From positions 5,294,001-5,358,000 of the forward strand of contig NZ_CP095376.1 of the NCBI RefSeq assembly GCF_023008405.1: 64,000 bases of DNA. The letters run 5' to 3'. Positions 1 to 10,671 of this stretch are shown one piece after another. The stretch is from Amycolatopsis sp. FBCC-B4732. GTDB lineage: Bacteria > Actinomycetota > Actinomycetes > Mycobacteriales > Pseudonocardiaceae. Numbering within the stretch: the first letter of the stretch is position 1; each line of letters begins with the position of its first letter. The notes below the pieces were generated by a model. It was given only the letters and a program-made list of their open reading frames with translations, had not been told where the DNA came from and made no database searches. A program made the position numbers and the translations under genes.

Positions 1-545
1 GAGGTCCGGGACCCACAGCTCGACGTGGTGCGGCCGTCCGTGGGCGGTGGGCAGGGTGACCAGGACCCGGTGGAGGTCGCCGTAGTGGATGCCGGAGCCG
101 ACGTCCAGGAAGCCCAGGCGCGCGGCCACCTTGCGGCTCGCCGCGTTGTGTTCGTGCACCAGGGCCCAGATCGCCGGGAGGCCGAGCACGCCCAGGCCGT
201 GGTCGAGCACCGCCTGGGCGGCCTCCGTCGCCAGGCCCTGACCGGCGTGGGCGCTCGCCACGTAGTAGCCCAGTTCGGGCACCCCGCCGGGCAGCTCACT
301 CGACGGGCGCAGGTGCGCGACGCCGATCACCTCGCCGTCGCGCTCGATCGCCCAGTGGCCCTGGCCGGCCGGGCCGCGGTAGGTCAGGCGGCGGTCGACC
401 ATCGCGCTCGCCGACGCCGGGTCCGAGAAGTCCGCCGCGAAGAAGCGGCTCATCTCCGGGTCGGAGAAGACCTTCACGACGGCTTCGCGGTCGGCCTCGA
501 CCAGCTGCCGCAGCGTCAGCCGCGACGTGGTCAACGTCGGCAGCG

Positions 546-549
<4 letters not shown>
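1..549 (-). CDS. GNAT-family N-acetyltransferase (3' end cut by window edge)
   Basis: The minus-strand frame opens with ATG at 549 ([20 protein letters not shown]) and stays open for 183 codons to base 1, so the C-terminus lies outside the window. The order is that of RimJ/RimL-type GNAT enzymes: an N-terminal TSRLTLR strand, the acetyl-CoA pyrophosphate loop region ending [16 protein letters not shown], then [16 protein letters not shown]. Such enzymes move acetyl from acetyl-CoA to an amine; the acceptor cannot be told from sequence. The start overlaps the aroQ stop as ATGA, so it is probably co-translated as the last gene of the aro operon. Confidence 0.88.
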
Positions 550-3797
<3,248 letters not shown>

Positions 3798-3845
3798 GGG
3801 CTCAATCCTGTCACGGGCGCGGGGCGGGCCGGGACGTGCCTCCGG

Positions 3846-4460
3846 TCATGGCGCCCCCGGGAAGACGGCGCACAGCCAGGTGGCCGCGAGCAGGGCGGGA
3901 CCGTGCGGGACGCGGGCCCGTTTCCGCGCGGCGGCGACGGCCAGGCTGAGCAGTGCGGCCAGCACCGCGGCGACCGGGAGGGCGGCCCAGCCCACCGCGC
4001 CCAGCACCGCGCCGAGGCTGCCGGAGAGCTTGACGTCCCCGACGCCGAGGGTGCTCGTCCGGTGGGCCAGCGCGTGGGCCGCGCCGAAGAAGACGGCGCC
4101 GACGGCCGCACGGAGGGCGAGAGACGGGCCACCGCCGCCGAGGGCCGCGGCTCCGATGGCCGCGCCGAGGAGGGGGTAGGCGGGGAGGGTCAGTGCGTCG
4201 GGCAGGCGGAGGTGGCGCAGGTCGGCGAGGGCCAGCGGGACGGCGACGGCGGTGAGGGCGAGGGGTACGGGCAGCCACCAGGCCGGCCAGGCACCGGTGA
4301 GCCAGCGGGCGGTGGCCGCGGTGGCGGTGAGGGCGGTCAGGAGGGTGGCGAGGGCGAGCGGGATGGGGGCGTCGGCGCGGTCGAGGGCTCGTTTGGCGAG
4401 GGGCGCGGTGGCCGCTCCGGTGGCGGCCGCGGCGGTGAGGGTGAGGATCGTCGGGGGCAT
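3846..4460 (-). CDS. Prepilin peptidase, A24 family
   Basis: Aspartic peptidase of the type IV prepilin (TadV/PilD) type, embedded in the membrane, expected to process prepilin signal sequences. At 204 residues it is almost wholly hydrophobic, with about seven membrane segments. Both catalytic aspartates are present: the first in LADLRHLRLPDALT (D-x-R-x-x-x-x-P-D type) and the second in the GxGD motif GVGDVKLSGSLG. It lacks the N-terminal cysteine-rich methylase domain of PilD. The ATG at 4460 is the likely start; a longer frame to 4688 reaches into repeat DNA. No pilin genes are in the window, so the substrate is unknown. Confidence 0.85.
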   Translation of the reverse strand: MPPTILTLTAAAATGAATAPLAKRALDRADAPIPLALATLLTALTATAATARWLTGAWPAWWLPVPLALTAVAVPLALADLRHLRLPDALTLPAYPLLGAAIGAAALGGGGPSLALRAAVGAVFFGAAHALAHRTSTLGVGDVKLSGSLGAVLGAVGWAALPVAAVLAALLSLAVAAARKRARVPHGPALLAATWLCAVFPGAP

Positions 4461-4504
4461 GGGTCCAGCGTGCTGCAGTGGGGTTGAGCTGGGCAAATGC
4501 CGAG

Positions 4505-4529
4505 CGTCGCGAAAGGACCGTTCGTGCCG
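4505..4529. repeat. Copy of an intergenic GAAAGGACC-type repeat
   Basis: The 25 bases read CGTCGCGAAAGGACC then GTTCGTGCCG. They closely match 41119-41145 read on the opposite strand (GCGTCGCGAAAGGACC then CTTCGTGACGC). Copies elsewhere lie in intergenic DNA downstream of genes. Function unknown; a hairpin or terminator role is an inference. Confidence 0.5.
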
Positions 4530-4629
4530 CCGGGGGCCGGTTATCACTCCTGTGGGCGACGGCGAAGGGGCCCGAAGCGCGGCTCGGGAACCCCTGCGAG
4601 CGGTCCGGCAGAGCGGGCGAACCGCGGCC

Positions 4630-5130
4630 GGACTCGAGGTGGGCGAGGCCGAAGGGGCGGGCTCGGACGGCTGGGCATGAAGCGGCACGGCTCGGAGCGT
4701 GCGGGATCGAAGCCGGGCGGCGCTGAAACGGCGGGGCTGGAAGCGCGCGGCTCAGGCGGGCGGGCTCGACGCGACGGGCACCGAAGCCGCTCGGGCGGAA
4801 GCGGGCGCTTGAAGCATCCGGGACCGAAGTGGGCGGGGCTGAAGCAGCCCGGGCAGAAGCGAGCGGGATCGAAGTGAGCGGCACCGAGGTAGGCGGGGCC
4901 GAATCAGCCCGAGCAGAAGCGAGCGGGATCGAAGTGAGCGGCACCGAGGTAGGCGGGGCCGAATCAGCCCGAGCAGAAGCAAGCGGGATCGAAGTGAGCG
5001 GCACCGAGGTAGGCGGGGCCGAATCAGCCCGAGCAGAAGCAAGCGGGATCGAGGTAAGCGGCACCAGGTGGGCGGGGCCGAAGCCGCCACGACTGAAGCG
5101 GGCGGGATCGCGGCAGGCGGGACCGAGGCT
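4630..5130. repeat. Degenerate 15-bp minisatellite with nested 60-bp tandem units
   Basis: About 500 bases are built from a 15-base unit of the form GCGGGAYCGAAGYSR. Inside it, 4861-5066 carries a 60-base unit of four 15-mers: two identical copies at 4861-4920 and 4921-4980, a third differing at its first base at 4981-5040, then a partial, diverging copy. Because 15 bases is five codons, several frames on both strands stay open and show five-residue periodicity, but none has a ribosome site or a recognisable domain. The rest of 4461-5195 shows no gene. I read it as an expanding and decaying minisatellite, with a pentapeptide-like relic as the alternative. Confidence 0.85.
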
Positions 5131-5195
5131 GGCGCGGGGCCGCAACGAGCGGGTGGCTTGCCCGGGTCCCCCTGCGACCCGGGCGAACCACCCCG

Positions 5196-5837
5196 TCACA
5201 ACGTCAGCCGCAGCAGCGCACGCCCGCTCCCCCCTCGCACCTCCAACGCCGCCAAATCCGACCGCTGCAACGCCGTCCCGATCACGATGCGGGCCGTGTT
5301 GTCCGGGACCGCCTTCCACGTCGCCAGCTGGGTCTCCGTGCCCGTCCGGGAGATCGCCACCAGCACGTAGTCGCCACCACTGCGACCGCCCGTGTAGCTG
5401 CACGACATGTCGACCTGCGTGCCCCACTCGAAGGCGTCCAGGCGGGCGTCCGCGCGGACCGGGAACTGGCCCAGCGCCGTCATCGCGATCGACGGCGGGG
5501 GCGAAGCCGCCGGCCACGACGCCACCACCGCCAGTGCCACGCACGCCGACACCGCCAGCGCGGCCGACACCGACGTCACCGCGAGGCGGATGCGGCGGCC
5601 GCGGCGGACGCGGGCGAGGATCGCGGGCAGCAGGTCGGGCGGTGGCGGGCCGGGTTCGGGCAGGACCGCCGGGGTGTCGACGCGGGCCAGCAGGCCCGGG
5701 AGCCCCGCCATGTCGCGGACCGAAGCCGCGCAGTGGTCGCACGTGCGCAGGTGCTCCTCGAAGCGCCGGCGGTCCTCGGGGGACAGCGCCCCCAGCACGT
5801 AGGCGGCGTCGAACGCCGCGAACGGGTCTTCGCTCAC
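5196..5837 (-). CDS. rslA: Zinc-binding anti-sigma factor (RslA/RskA-like)
   Basis: Membrane anti-sigma factor of 213 residues expected to hold the adjacent sigma factor inactive until an extracytoplasmic signal. The N-terminal domain DAAYVLGALSPEDRRRFEEH is followed by the zinc motif H-L-R-T-C-D-H-C (HxxxCxxC). A single membrane segment lies near residues 90-110 (LAVTSVSAALAVSACVALAV). The external domain has RTGTETQLATWKAV and ends with LLRLTL, as in the RskA family. From memory it resembles M. tuberculosis RslA. The GTG start at 5837 overlaps the sigma-factor stop, so sigma and anti-sigma are translationally coupled. Confidence 0.88.
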   Translation of the reverse strand: MSEDPFAAFDAAYVLGALSPEDRRRFEEHLRTCDHCAASVRDMAGLPGLLARVDTPAVLPEPGPPPPDLLPAILARVRRGRRIRLAVTSVSAALAVSACVALAVVASWPAASPPPSIAMTALGQFPVRADARLDAFEWGTQVDMSCSYTGGRSGGDYVLVAISRTGTETQLATWKAVPDNTARIVIGTALQRSDLAALEVRGGSGRALLRLTL

Positions 5838-6346
5838 TGGGTCACCCCCCTCTCCTCGAGCACCAGCCGCAACGCGCGCAACGCGTAGTGCGTGCGGGAC
5901 TTCACCGTTCCCTCGGCGACGCCCAGGCGCAGCGCCGCGTCCGCTACGGAATAGCCCTGGAAGTAACACAGGACCAGGACCTCGCGGTGCCGCTCGGACA
6001 GCTCGGCGAGCGCCTCCGCGACCAGCCAGCCCTGGACCGCGCGGTCCGTCCCGTCGGCGACGGCGAGCTCGGGTGGCTCGTCCGTCACCACCTCCGACCG
6101 GGACGACGCCGAGCGCCAGCCGTCGATCGCGATGCGCCGCGCCACCGTGAACAGCCACGCGCGGGCCGACCCCTGGGACTGGTCCAGCACCGCCGTCGAG
6201 CGCCAGGCGCGCAGCAGCGTCTCCTGGACGACGTCTTCGGCGCGGATCCGGTCGCCGGAGGTCAGGTGGAGCGCGTAGGACCACAACGCGGCCGCGTGTT
6301 CCTCGTGCAGCGCGCGCATCAGCGCCTCTTCGGCGACTTCCCCCAC
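5834..6346 (-). CDS. sigL: ECF RNA polymerase sigma factor, SigL-like
   Basis: Sigma factor of about 170 residues with only regions 2 and 4. Region 2 contains AEDVVQETLLRAWR and ARAWLFTVARRIAIDGWR; region 4 contains ELSERHREVLVLCYFQGYSV and the helix-turn-helix LGVAEGTVKSRTHYALRALR. The N-terminus EEALMRALHEEHAAALWSYA and the C-terminus resemble mycobacterial SigL as I remember it. Either GTG at 6346 or ATG at 6319 could start it; the ATG has a better ribosome site (GAAGAGG). It follows a membrane-protein gene by six bases and is coupled to rslA. Confidence 0.9.
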   Translation of the reverse strand: MGEVAEEALMRALHEEHAAALWSYALHLTSGDRIRAEDVVQETLLRAWRSTAVLDQSQGSARAWLFTVARRIAIDGWRSASSRSEVVTDEPPELAVADGTDRAVQGWLVAEALAELSERHREVLVLCYFQGYSVADAALRLGVAEGTVKSRTHYALRALRLVLEERGVTQ

Positions 6347-6351
6347 GGAAC

Positions 6352-6720
6352 TCAGGCCGCGACTCGGCGCCGGTCCTTCACGAACAGCAGCGCCAAGCCG
6401 CCCACGATGCAGATCGCCTCCGTGATGACGCCCCAGTACTCGGGCTGGCTGTTGAACTGGTCGTGGTTGCCGGCGAAGCCGACGGTCGCGGCCAGCACGT
6501 ACGCGCCCAGCGTCAGCACGCCGAACCCGAGCGCGCCCAGGGCCGGCAGCCAGTGCCGCCAGGCCAGCACCGCGATCGCGAGGACCAGGCCGCCGATCGC
6601 GTCCAGCAGGAACAGCGGGCCGACGATGCCCGGGTAGTCCTCGGTCCACAAGAAGTAGTGCACGCCCGCCGAGCCCAGCAACGCGGCCGCCACGACGATG
6701 CGCAGAACCCATCCCACCAT
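6352..6720 (-). CDS. Small integral membrane protein of unknown function
   Basis: A 122-residue protein with four predicted membrane helices: WVLRIVVAAALLGSAGVHYF, LFLLDAIGGLVLAIAVLAW, LGALGFGVLTLGAYVLAATV and ITEAICIVGGLALLFV. It ends in a short basic tail, KDRRR. The ATG at 6720 is preceded by the strong ribosome site GGAGGAACGATC. It is the first gene of an apparent operon with sigL and rslA and lies divergent to the Rieske lipoprotein gene, so it may be in the sigma factor's regulon. I do not recognise a function. Confidence 0.75.
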   Translation of the reverse strand: MVGWVLRIVVAAALLGSAGVHYFLWTEDYPGIVGPLFLLDAIGGLVLAIAVLAWRHWLPALGALGFGVLTLGAYVLAATVGFAGNHDQFNSQPEYWGVITEAICIVGGLALLFVKDRRRVAA

Positions 6721-6775
6721 GATCGTTCCTCCACTCCACACCCACTCGGCTACATACACGGAACAGGGGCCGATC

Positions 6776-6797
6776 CGGTTCACCGCGGATTGAACCG
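6776..6797. promoter_or_regulatory. Inverted repeat in the divergent promoter region
   Basis: CGGTTCA (6776-6782) and TGAACCG (6791-6797) form perfect 7-base arms around an 8-base spacer, 29 bases before the Rieske start and between two divergent transcripts. It is placed like an operator; the regulator is unknown. Confidence 0.45.
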
Positions 6798-6825
6798 ATG
6801 CGGTGTCGATCTCGTTGGTAAGGGC

Positions 6826-7260
6826 ATGACTGCCGAACTGCACTCCCGCCGCACCGTCCTGACCACCGGTGCCGCCGTCGCCGGTGCCGCCGTCGGCGCC
6901 GTCGCGCTCACCGCCTGCTCCTCGGACGACGCCAAGTCCGGCACCGCGCAGGCGCCGATCGCCGCCGGAACACCACTGGTCGCGCTCGCCGACGTCCCCG
7001 TCGGGGAGGCGAAGGCGGCCAAGGCCCCGGACGGCTCCGACGTCATCGTGGCCCGGCCGTCCGAGTCGGCCGCCGCCGCGTTCAGCGCGATCTGCACGCA
7101 CCAGGGCTGCACCGTCGCCCCCAAGGGCGCCGACCTGATCTGCCCCTGCCACGGCTCCGTCTTCAACGCGCTGACCGGGGAAGTCAAGCAGGGACCGGCG
7201 AACAAGCCGCTGCCGAGCGTGCCGGTCAAGGTGGAGAACGGGAAGGTCGTCACCGGCTGA
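6826..7260 (+). CDS. Tat-exported Rieske [2Fe-2S] lipoprotein
   Basis: A 144-residue protein carrying a twin-arginine signal (HSRRTVLTTGAAV) that runs into a lipobox ending LTAC, so it should be exported folded and lipid-anchored outside the membrane. The Rieske cluster ligands are complete: C-T-H-x-G-C in ICTHQGC and C-P-C-H-G-S in ICPCHGSVF, giving two Cys and two His. It lacks other domains, so it is an isolated electron carrier and not the Rieske subunit of a bc1 complex. It is divergent from the sigL operon and ends just before a strong two-way terminator. Confidence 0.9.
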   Translation: MTAELHSRRTVLTTGAAVAGAAVGAVALTACSSDDAKSGTAQAPIAAGTPLVALADVPVGEAKAAKAPDGSDVIVARPSESAAAAFSAICTHQGCTVAPKGADLICPCHGSVFNALTGEVKQGPANKPLPSVPVKVENGKVVTG

Positions 7261-7274
7261 CGGGCCGGGGACGC

Positions 7275-7317
7275 CGAAGGGCCCTTGCGGACGAGCACCG
7301 TCCACAAGGGCCCTTCG
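7275..7317. terminator. Strong bidirectional hairpin
   Basis: Arms CGAAGGGCCCTTGCGGACG (7275-7293) and CGTCCACAAGGGCCCTTCG (7299-7317) pair over 19 bases with one mismatch around a 5-base loop. It lies between the convergent Rieske and PTS IIA genes and can serve both. Confidence 0.85.
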
Positions 7318-7332
7318 CGTGACAGAAAGTCC

Positions 7333-7788
7333 TCAGGCGTCCCAGGCGAACAGCTTTTCGCCCGCCGCGACGTCGCGCTCGGCGTCCAAAGCGGACAGCA
7401 CGTCCGCCGACGCGTCCAGCGCGACCACCGGGACGATCGCCGAGTAGCCCGCCGCGGTCACCGCTTCCGGGTCCCAGCTGACGACCGGCTGGCCGGCCCG
7501 CACCTGCTCGCCCTTGACGACGTGCAGCGTGAAGCCCTCGCCCTTCTCCTTGACCGTGTCGATGCCCAGGTGCACCAGCACGGCCTTGCCGTCCTCGGTC
7601 GCGATGACGTAGGCGTGCGGGTGCAGCGTGGCGACCGTGCCGTCGACCGGCGCCACCGCGTCCGACCGCCCGCCCGAGGGCTGCACGGCGATGCCCGGGC
7701 CCACCATGGCCTGCGCGAACACCGGGTCCGGGACCTCGGTGATCGGCACCACGCGCCCGGCGACCGGGCTGAGGACCTCGAGGCTCAC
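7333..7788 (-). CDS. crr: PTS glucose-type EIIA component
   Basis: Cytoplasmic phosphocarrier of 151 residues that takes phosphate from HPr and passes it to the IIB protein. It begins LEVLSPVAGRVVPITEVPDP, matching the EIIA-Glc fold, with GPGIAVQPSGG and the two histidines of the active centre in TLHPHAYVIAT and AVLVHLGIDTV. The second His is the phosphorylated one by family knowledge. The GTG at 7788 overlaps the IIB stop. In many actinobacteria one such IIA serves several sugar permeases, so the symbol crr is by analogy. Confidence 0.9.
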   Translation of the reverse strand: MSLEVLSPVAGRVVPITEVPDPVFAQAMVGPGIAVQPSGGRSDAVAPVDGTVATLHPHAYVIATEDGKAVLVHLGIDTVKEKGEGFTLHVVKGEQVRAGQPVVSWDPEAVTAAGYSAIVPVVALDASADVLSALDAERDVAAGEKLFAWDA

Positions 7789-8024
7789 AGCAGGTCCTCG
7801 ATGTCGCTGGCGATCGTGTCCGCCTCCGGCCCGACGATCACCTGCAGGGCCGAGGACCCCATCTTGACGACGCCCATCGCGCCGGCCTTCTTCAGCGCCG
7901 CTTCGTCGACGAGGCTCATGTCCTCGACCTCGCAGCGCAGCCGCGTGATGCACCCCTCGACCTCGGTGAGATTGCCCGCGCCGCCGAGTGCCGCGAGGAT
8001 CTTTTCGGGCCTGTCATCCGCCAT
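7785..8024 (-). CDS. PTS glucose/GlcNAc-family EIIB component
   Basis: A 79-residue stand-alone IIB domain. The start ATG at 8024 has the ribosome site AAGGAGACCGCG. The phosphorylation cysteine is in EGCITRLRCEVED, and MGSSALQVIVGPEADTIA completes the IIB fold. It transfers phosphate from IIA to the sugar bound in IIC. Together with IIA it is divergent from the regulator-IIC-HPr operon, and the shared intergenic region holds a DasR-type operator. N-acetylglucosamine is the likeliest substrate given that operator, but glucose cannot be excluded. Confidence 0.9.
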   Translation of the reverse strand: MADDRPEKILAALGGAGNLTEVEGCITRLRCEVEDMSLVDEAALKKAGAMGVVKMGSSALQVIVGPEADTIASDIEDLL

Positions 8025-8181
8025 CGCGGTCTCCTTGATCACTGTTTGTTCCCAACCTGACGCGAACCGCGTGTCCACCTGTACTACGCCGTTCGTCGGC
8101 ATGCACCCCGCCGCGGGCCACGAACGGATAACGGTGGGTTGACACCCGTCCGCGCGGCGGAGCATCCTGCCCCATCAGATC

Positions 8182-8197
8182 ATTGGTCTAGACCGGA
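8182..8197. promoter_or_regulatory. DasR-type operator (dre) in the divergent PTS promoter region
   Basis: ATTGGTCTAGACCGGA contains the perfect palindrome GGTCTAGACC (8185-8194), the core of the Streptomyces DasR consensus (A-T/G-TGGTCTAGACCA). A second inverted repeat, CCGGAAC at 8193-8199 and GTTCCGG at 8208-8214, overlaps its right side. It lies 72 bases before the GntR gene and 158 before the IIB start, so it can control both directions. Confidence 0.8.
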
Positions 8198-8268
8198 ACG
8201 TACCAATGTTCCGGGCCGGACGCGAGCACCGGTCCCCCGGTGACACGAGAACGAGGAGGGTGACGCCG

Positions 8269-9057
8269 ATGAGCGCGGCCGCGCACGTCCCGCCACCCGA
8301 CCGGGTCGTCAACGGGCCCACGCCCAAGCACGCCCAGCTGCGGGAAATCCTCCGCCGCACGGTGGAGCGGGAGCTCCCGCCGGGTGCGCCGATCCCGTCG
8401 GAACGCGAGCTGGCCCAGCGCTACGGCGTGTCGCGGCTCACGGTCAGATCGGCGATCGGCAAGCTGGTCGAAGAGGGTCTGCTCGCCCGGGTCCGCGGCA
8501 AGGGCACCTTCACCGCGGCCCGGCGGATGGAACTGCAGCTCTACCTCATGTCGTTCACCGACGACATGAGGCGGCGGGGGCTGACCCCGACGACCGAGGT
8601 GGTCTCGGCCGCCACCGAGGTCCCGCCCACCGCCTCGGCCCACGCCCTCGGCCTGGCCGAGGGCACTCCCGCGCACCACCTGGTGCGCTTGCGCCACGCC
8701 GACGGCGTTCCCCTGGCCGTCGAGCGGGGCTGGTACCACGCGGGCCGGGCTCCCGGCCTGCTCGAGCTCGACCTGACCCAGTCGCTCTACGCGCAGCTGG
8801 CCGAGACGTACGACGTGCGTCCCGACCAGGCGTGGCAGACGGTCTGGGCCGAAGGAGCGGATCGCGAAACGGCCCGGCTGCTCGGCATGCGCGCCGGCAG
8901 CCCGCTGCTCGTGTTCCGCAGGGTCTCCAGCGCGAACGGCGACCCGATCGAAGACATCACTTCCTGGTACCGGGGAGATCACTACCAGGTGACCATGCAG
9001 TTGGACCGGAACACCCCGGAACCCGGTCAACCACCCCACTATGGAGGATCCAGATGA
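8269..9057 (+). CDS. dasR: GntR/HutC-family regulator, DasR-like
   Basis: A 262-residue repressor with an N-terminal winged helix-turn-helix (KHAQLREILRRTVE, IPSERELAQRYGVSRLTVRS, RVRGKGTFTA) and a C-terminal UTRA effector domain (MELQLYLMSFTDDMRRRG to EDITSWYRGDHYQV). HutC-type members of this kind, such as DasR and NagR, sense phosphorylated amino sugars. The operator match upstream and co-transcription with the PTS permease make a DasR/NagR role likely. The ATG at 8269 follows GAGGAGG by eight bases. The stop overlaps the IIC start as ATGA. Confidence 0.85.
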   Translation: MSAAAHVPPPDRVVNGPTPKHAQLREILRRTVERELPPGAPIPSERELAQRYGVSRLTVRSAIGKLVEEGLLARVRGKGTFTAARRMELQLYLMSFTDDMRRRGLTPTTEVVSAATEVPPTASAHALGLAEGTPAHHLVRLRHADGVPLAVERGWYHAGRAPGLLELDLTQSLYAQLAETYDVRPDQAWQTVWAEGADRETARLLGMRAGSPLLVFRRVSSANGDPIEDITSWYRGDHYQVTMQLDRNTPEPGQPPHYGGSR

Positions 9058-10289
9058 GCTCCACCACCGCGGAGGGGGCGAAGAAGAGCGGCAGCGGTCT
9101 CGCCGGTCTTCAGCGCTTCGGCCGTAGCCTCATGCTCCCCATCGCCGTGCTCCCGGCGGCGGGCATCCTGCTGCGGTTCGGGCAGGACGACATGCTCGGC
9201 AAGGACGGCCTCGGCTGGAACAAGGTCGCCTCGGTGCTGGGCGCCGCGGGCGGCACGCTGTTCAACTGGCTGCCGCTGCTGTTCGCGGTCGGCATCGCGG
9301 TCGGCTTCGCCAAGAAGGGCGACGGCTCGACCGCCGTCGCGGCCGTCGTCGGCTTCTTCGTCTTCAGCTCCGTCGTCCAGGTCTTCGCCCCGCTGAGCGA
9401 CCTGCCCGGCTACAAGGCGGGCGCGACCGAGCTGGCGCCGATCAAGTGGCCGTACTCGGTGCTCGCGGGTGTCGTGGTCGGCATCGTCGCGGCGCTGCTG
9501 TGGCAGAAGTACCACCGCATCAAGCTGCCCGCCTACCTGGCGTTCTTCGGCGGCCGCCGGTTCGTCCCGATCATCACCGCGGTGGTCATGGTGATCCTCG
9601 GCGTGGTCTTCGGCCTCGTCTTCCACTGGGTCGACCAGGGCATCCAGGCCGCCGGTGACGCGGTCACCGCCTCCCCGATCGTCGGTGGCGGCATCTACGG
9701 CGCGCTGAACCGCCTGCTCATCCCGGTCGGTCTGCACCAGCTGCTGAACGTCCCCGTCTGGTTCATCTTCGACGGCGGTGACATCAACAACTTCGTCGCC
9801 GGCAAGATGTCGGCCGGTGCGTTCACCACGGGCTTCTTCCCGATCTTCATGTTCGCGCTGCCCGCGGCCGCGCTCGCCATCTGGCAGACGGCCCGCCCGG
9901 CGCAGAAGAAGGTCGTCGGCGGTGTGATGATCGCCGGCGCGCTGACCTCGTTCCTGACCGGTGTGACCGAGCCGATCGAGTTCTCGTTCATGTTCGTCGC
10001 GTGGCCGCTGTACCTGTTCCACGCGATCATGACCGGCACCTCGCTGGCGATCTGCAACGCGCTGGGCATCCACCAGAGCTTCAACTTCTCGGCCGGCGCG
10101 ATCGACTACCTGCTCAACTTCGGCGCCCCGGCGGCGCAGAAGCCGTGGCTGCTCATCCCGATCGGCCTCGTCTACGCGGTGATCTACTACTTCGTGTTCC
10201 GGTTCGCGATCATCAAGTTCAACCTGCGCACCCCGGGCCGCGAAGACGACTCGATCGAGGCCGACCTCGACCGCACCGCCGCCGCGTAA
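9054..10289 (+). CDS. PTS glucose/GlcNAc-family EIIC permease
   Basis: Membrane permease of 411 residues with about ten hydrophobic segments; it imports the sugar while IIB phosphorylates it. The opening AGLQRFGRSLMLPIAVLPAA, the VGLHQLLNVPVWF block and the signature TGVTEPIEFSFMF identify the glucose/GlcNAc IIC family. Unlike NagE it has no fused IIB or IIA, which are separate divergent genes here. GGAGGATCCAG precedes the ATG. It ends in a short charged tail. It is followed after 39 bases by HPr. Confidence 0.93.
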   Translation: MSSTTAEGAKKSGSGLAGLQRFGRSLMLPIAVLPAAGILLRFGQDDMLGKDGLGWNKVASVLGAAGGTLFNWLPLLFAVGIAVGFAKKGDGSTAVAAVVGFFVFSSVVQVFAPLSDLPGYKAGATELAPIKWPYSVLAGVVVGIVAALLWQKYHRIKLPAYLAFFGGRRFVPIITAVVMVILGVVFGLVFHWVDQGIQAAGDAVTASPIVGGGIYGALNRLLIPVGLHQLLNVPVWFIFDGGDINNFVAGKMSAGAFTTGFFPIFMFALPAAALAIWQTARPAQKKVVGGVMIAGALTSFLTGVTEPIEFSFMFVAWPLYLFHAIMTGTSLAICNALGIHQSFNFSAGAIDYLLNFGAPAAQKPWLLIPIGLVYAVIYYFVFRFAIIKFNLRTPGREDDSIEADLDRTAAA

Positions 10290-10328
10290 CATCCGTATCG
10301 ACGTAGTACCCCGTTAGAGAGGACGAAC

Positions 10329-10595
10329 ATGCCGGAGAAACGCGTCGCCGTGGCGAGCAAGGTGGGTCTGCACGCCAGGCCGGCCGCGCTGGTGGCGAAG
10401 GCGGCCGCGGCGCAACCCGTCGCGGTGCAGATCGCCAAGGCCGGCGGGAGCCCGGTGGCCGCCGGCAGCGTGCTCAACCTCATGACGCTCGCCGCCGGGT
10501 ACGGCGACGAGGTCGTCATCAGCGCCGAGGGCGAAGGCGCCGAGGAGGCCGTGGAAGCGGTCGCCCAGCTCGTCGCCACCGACCTCGACGCCTGA
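10329..10595 (+). CDS. ptsH: Phosphocarrier protein HPr
   Basis: An 88-residue phosphocarrier that passes phosphate from Enzyme I to EIIA. The active-site His is in KVGLHARPAALVAKAA. The segment around the usual regulatory serine reads AAGSVLNLMTLAAGYGDEV, so a serine is present, but whether it is phosphorylated here is unknown. The ATG at 10329 follows the ribosome site AGAGAGGACGAAC. It is the last gene of the dasR-IIC-ptsH operon and is closed by a strong hairpin. No ptsI for Enzyme I is in the window. Confidence 0.95.
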   Translation: MPEKRVAVASKVGLHARPAALVAKAAAAQPVAVQIAKAGGSPVAAGSVLNLMTLAAGYGDEVVISAEGEGAEEAVEAVAQLVATDLDA

Positions 10596-10609
10596 GGCAG
10601 CGAAACCCG

Positions 10610-10654
10610 CGAAGGCCCCCGCACCGGTCCCCGACACCGGTGCGGGGGCCTTCG
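10610..10654 (+). terminator. Rho-independent-type hairpin after ptsH
   Basis: CGAAGGCCCCCGCACCGGT (10610-10628) and ACCGGTGCGGGGGCCTTCG (10636-10654) form a perfect 19-base stem with a 7-base loop, 15 bases after the ptsH stop. Confidence 0.9.
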
Positions 10655-10671
10655 TTTCGTAGGGTGGGCGT

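Noticed and set aside
4861..5066. CRISPR-like array
   Set aside because: The 60-bp units are directly adjacent with no unique spacers, and no cas genes occur in the window.
4829..5190. Possible pentapeptide-repeat protein reading GIEVSGTEVGGAESARAEAS
   Set aside because: The five-residue period follows from the 15-bp DNA repeat. It appears in several frames on both strands, with no start signal and no A(D/N)Lxx consensus.
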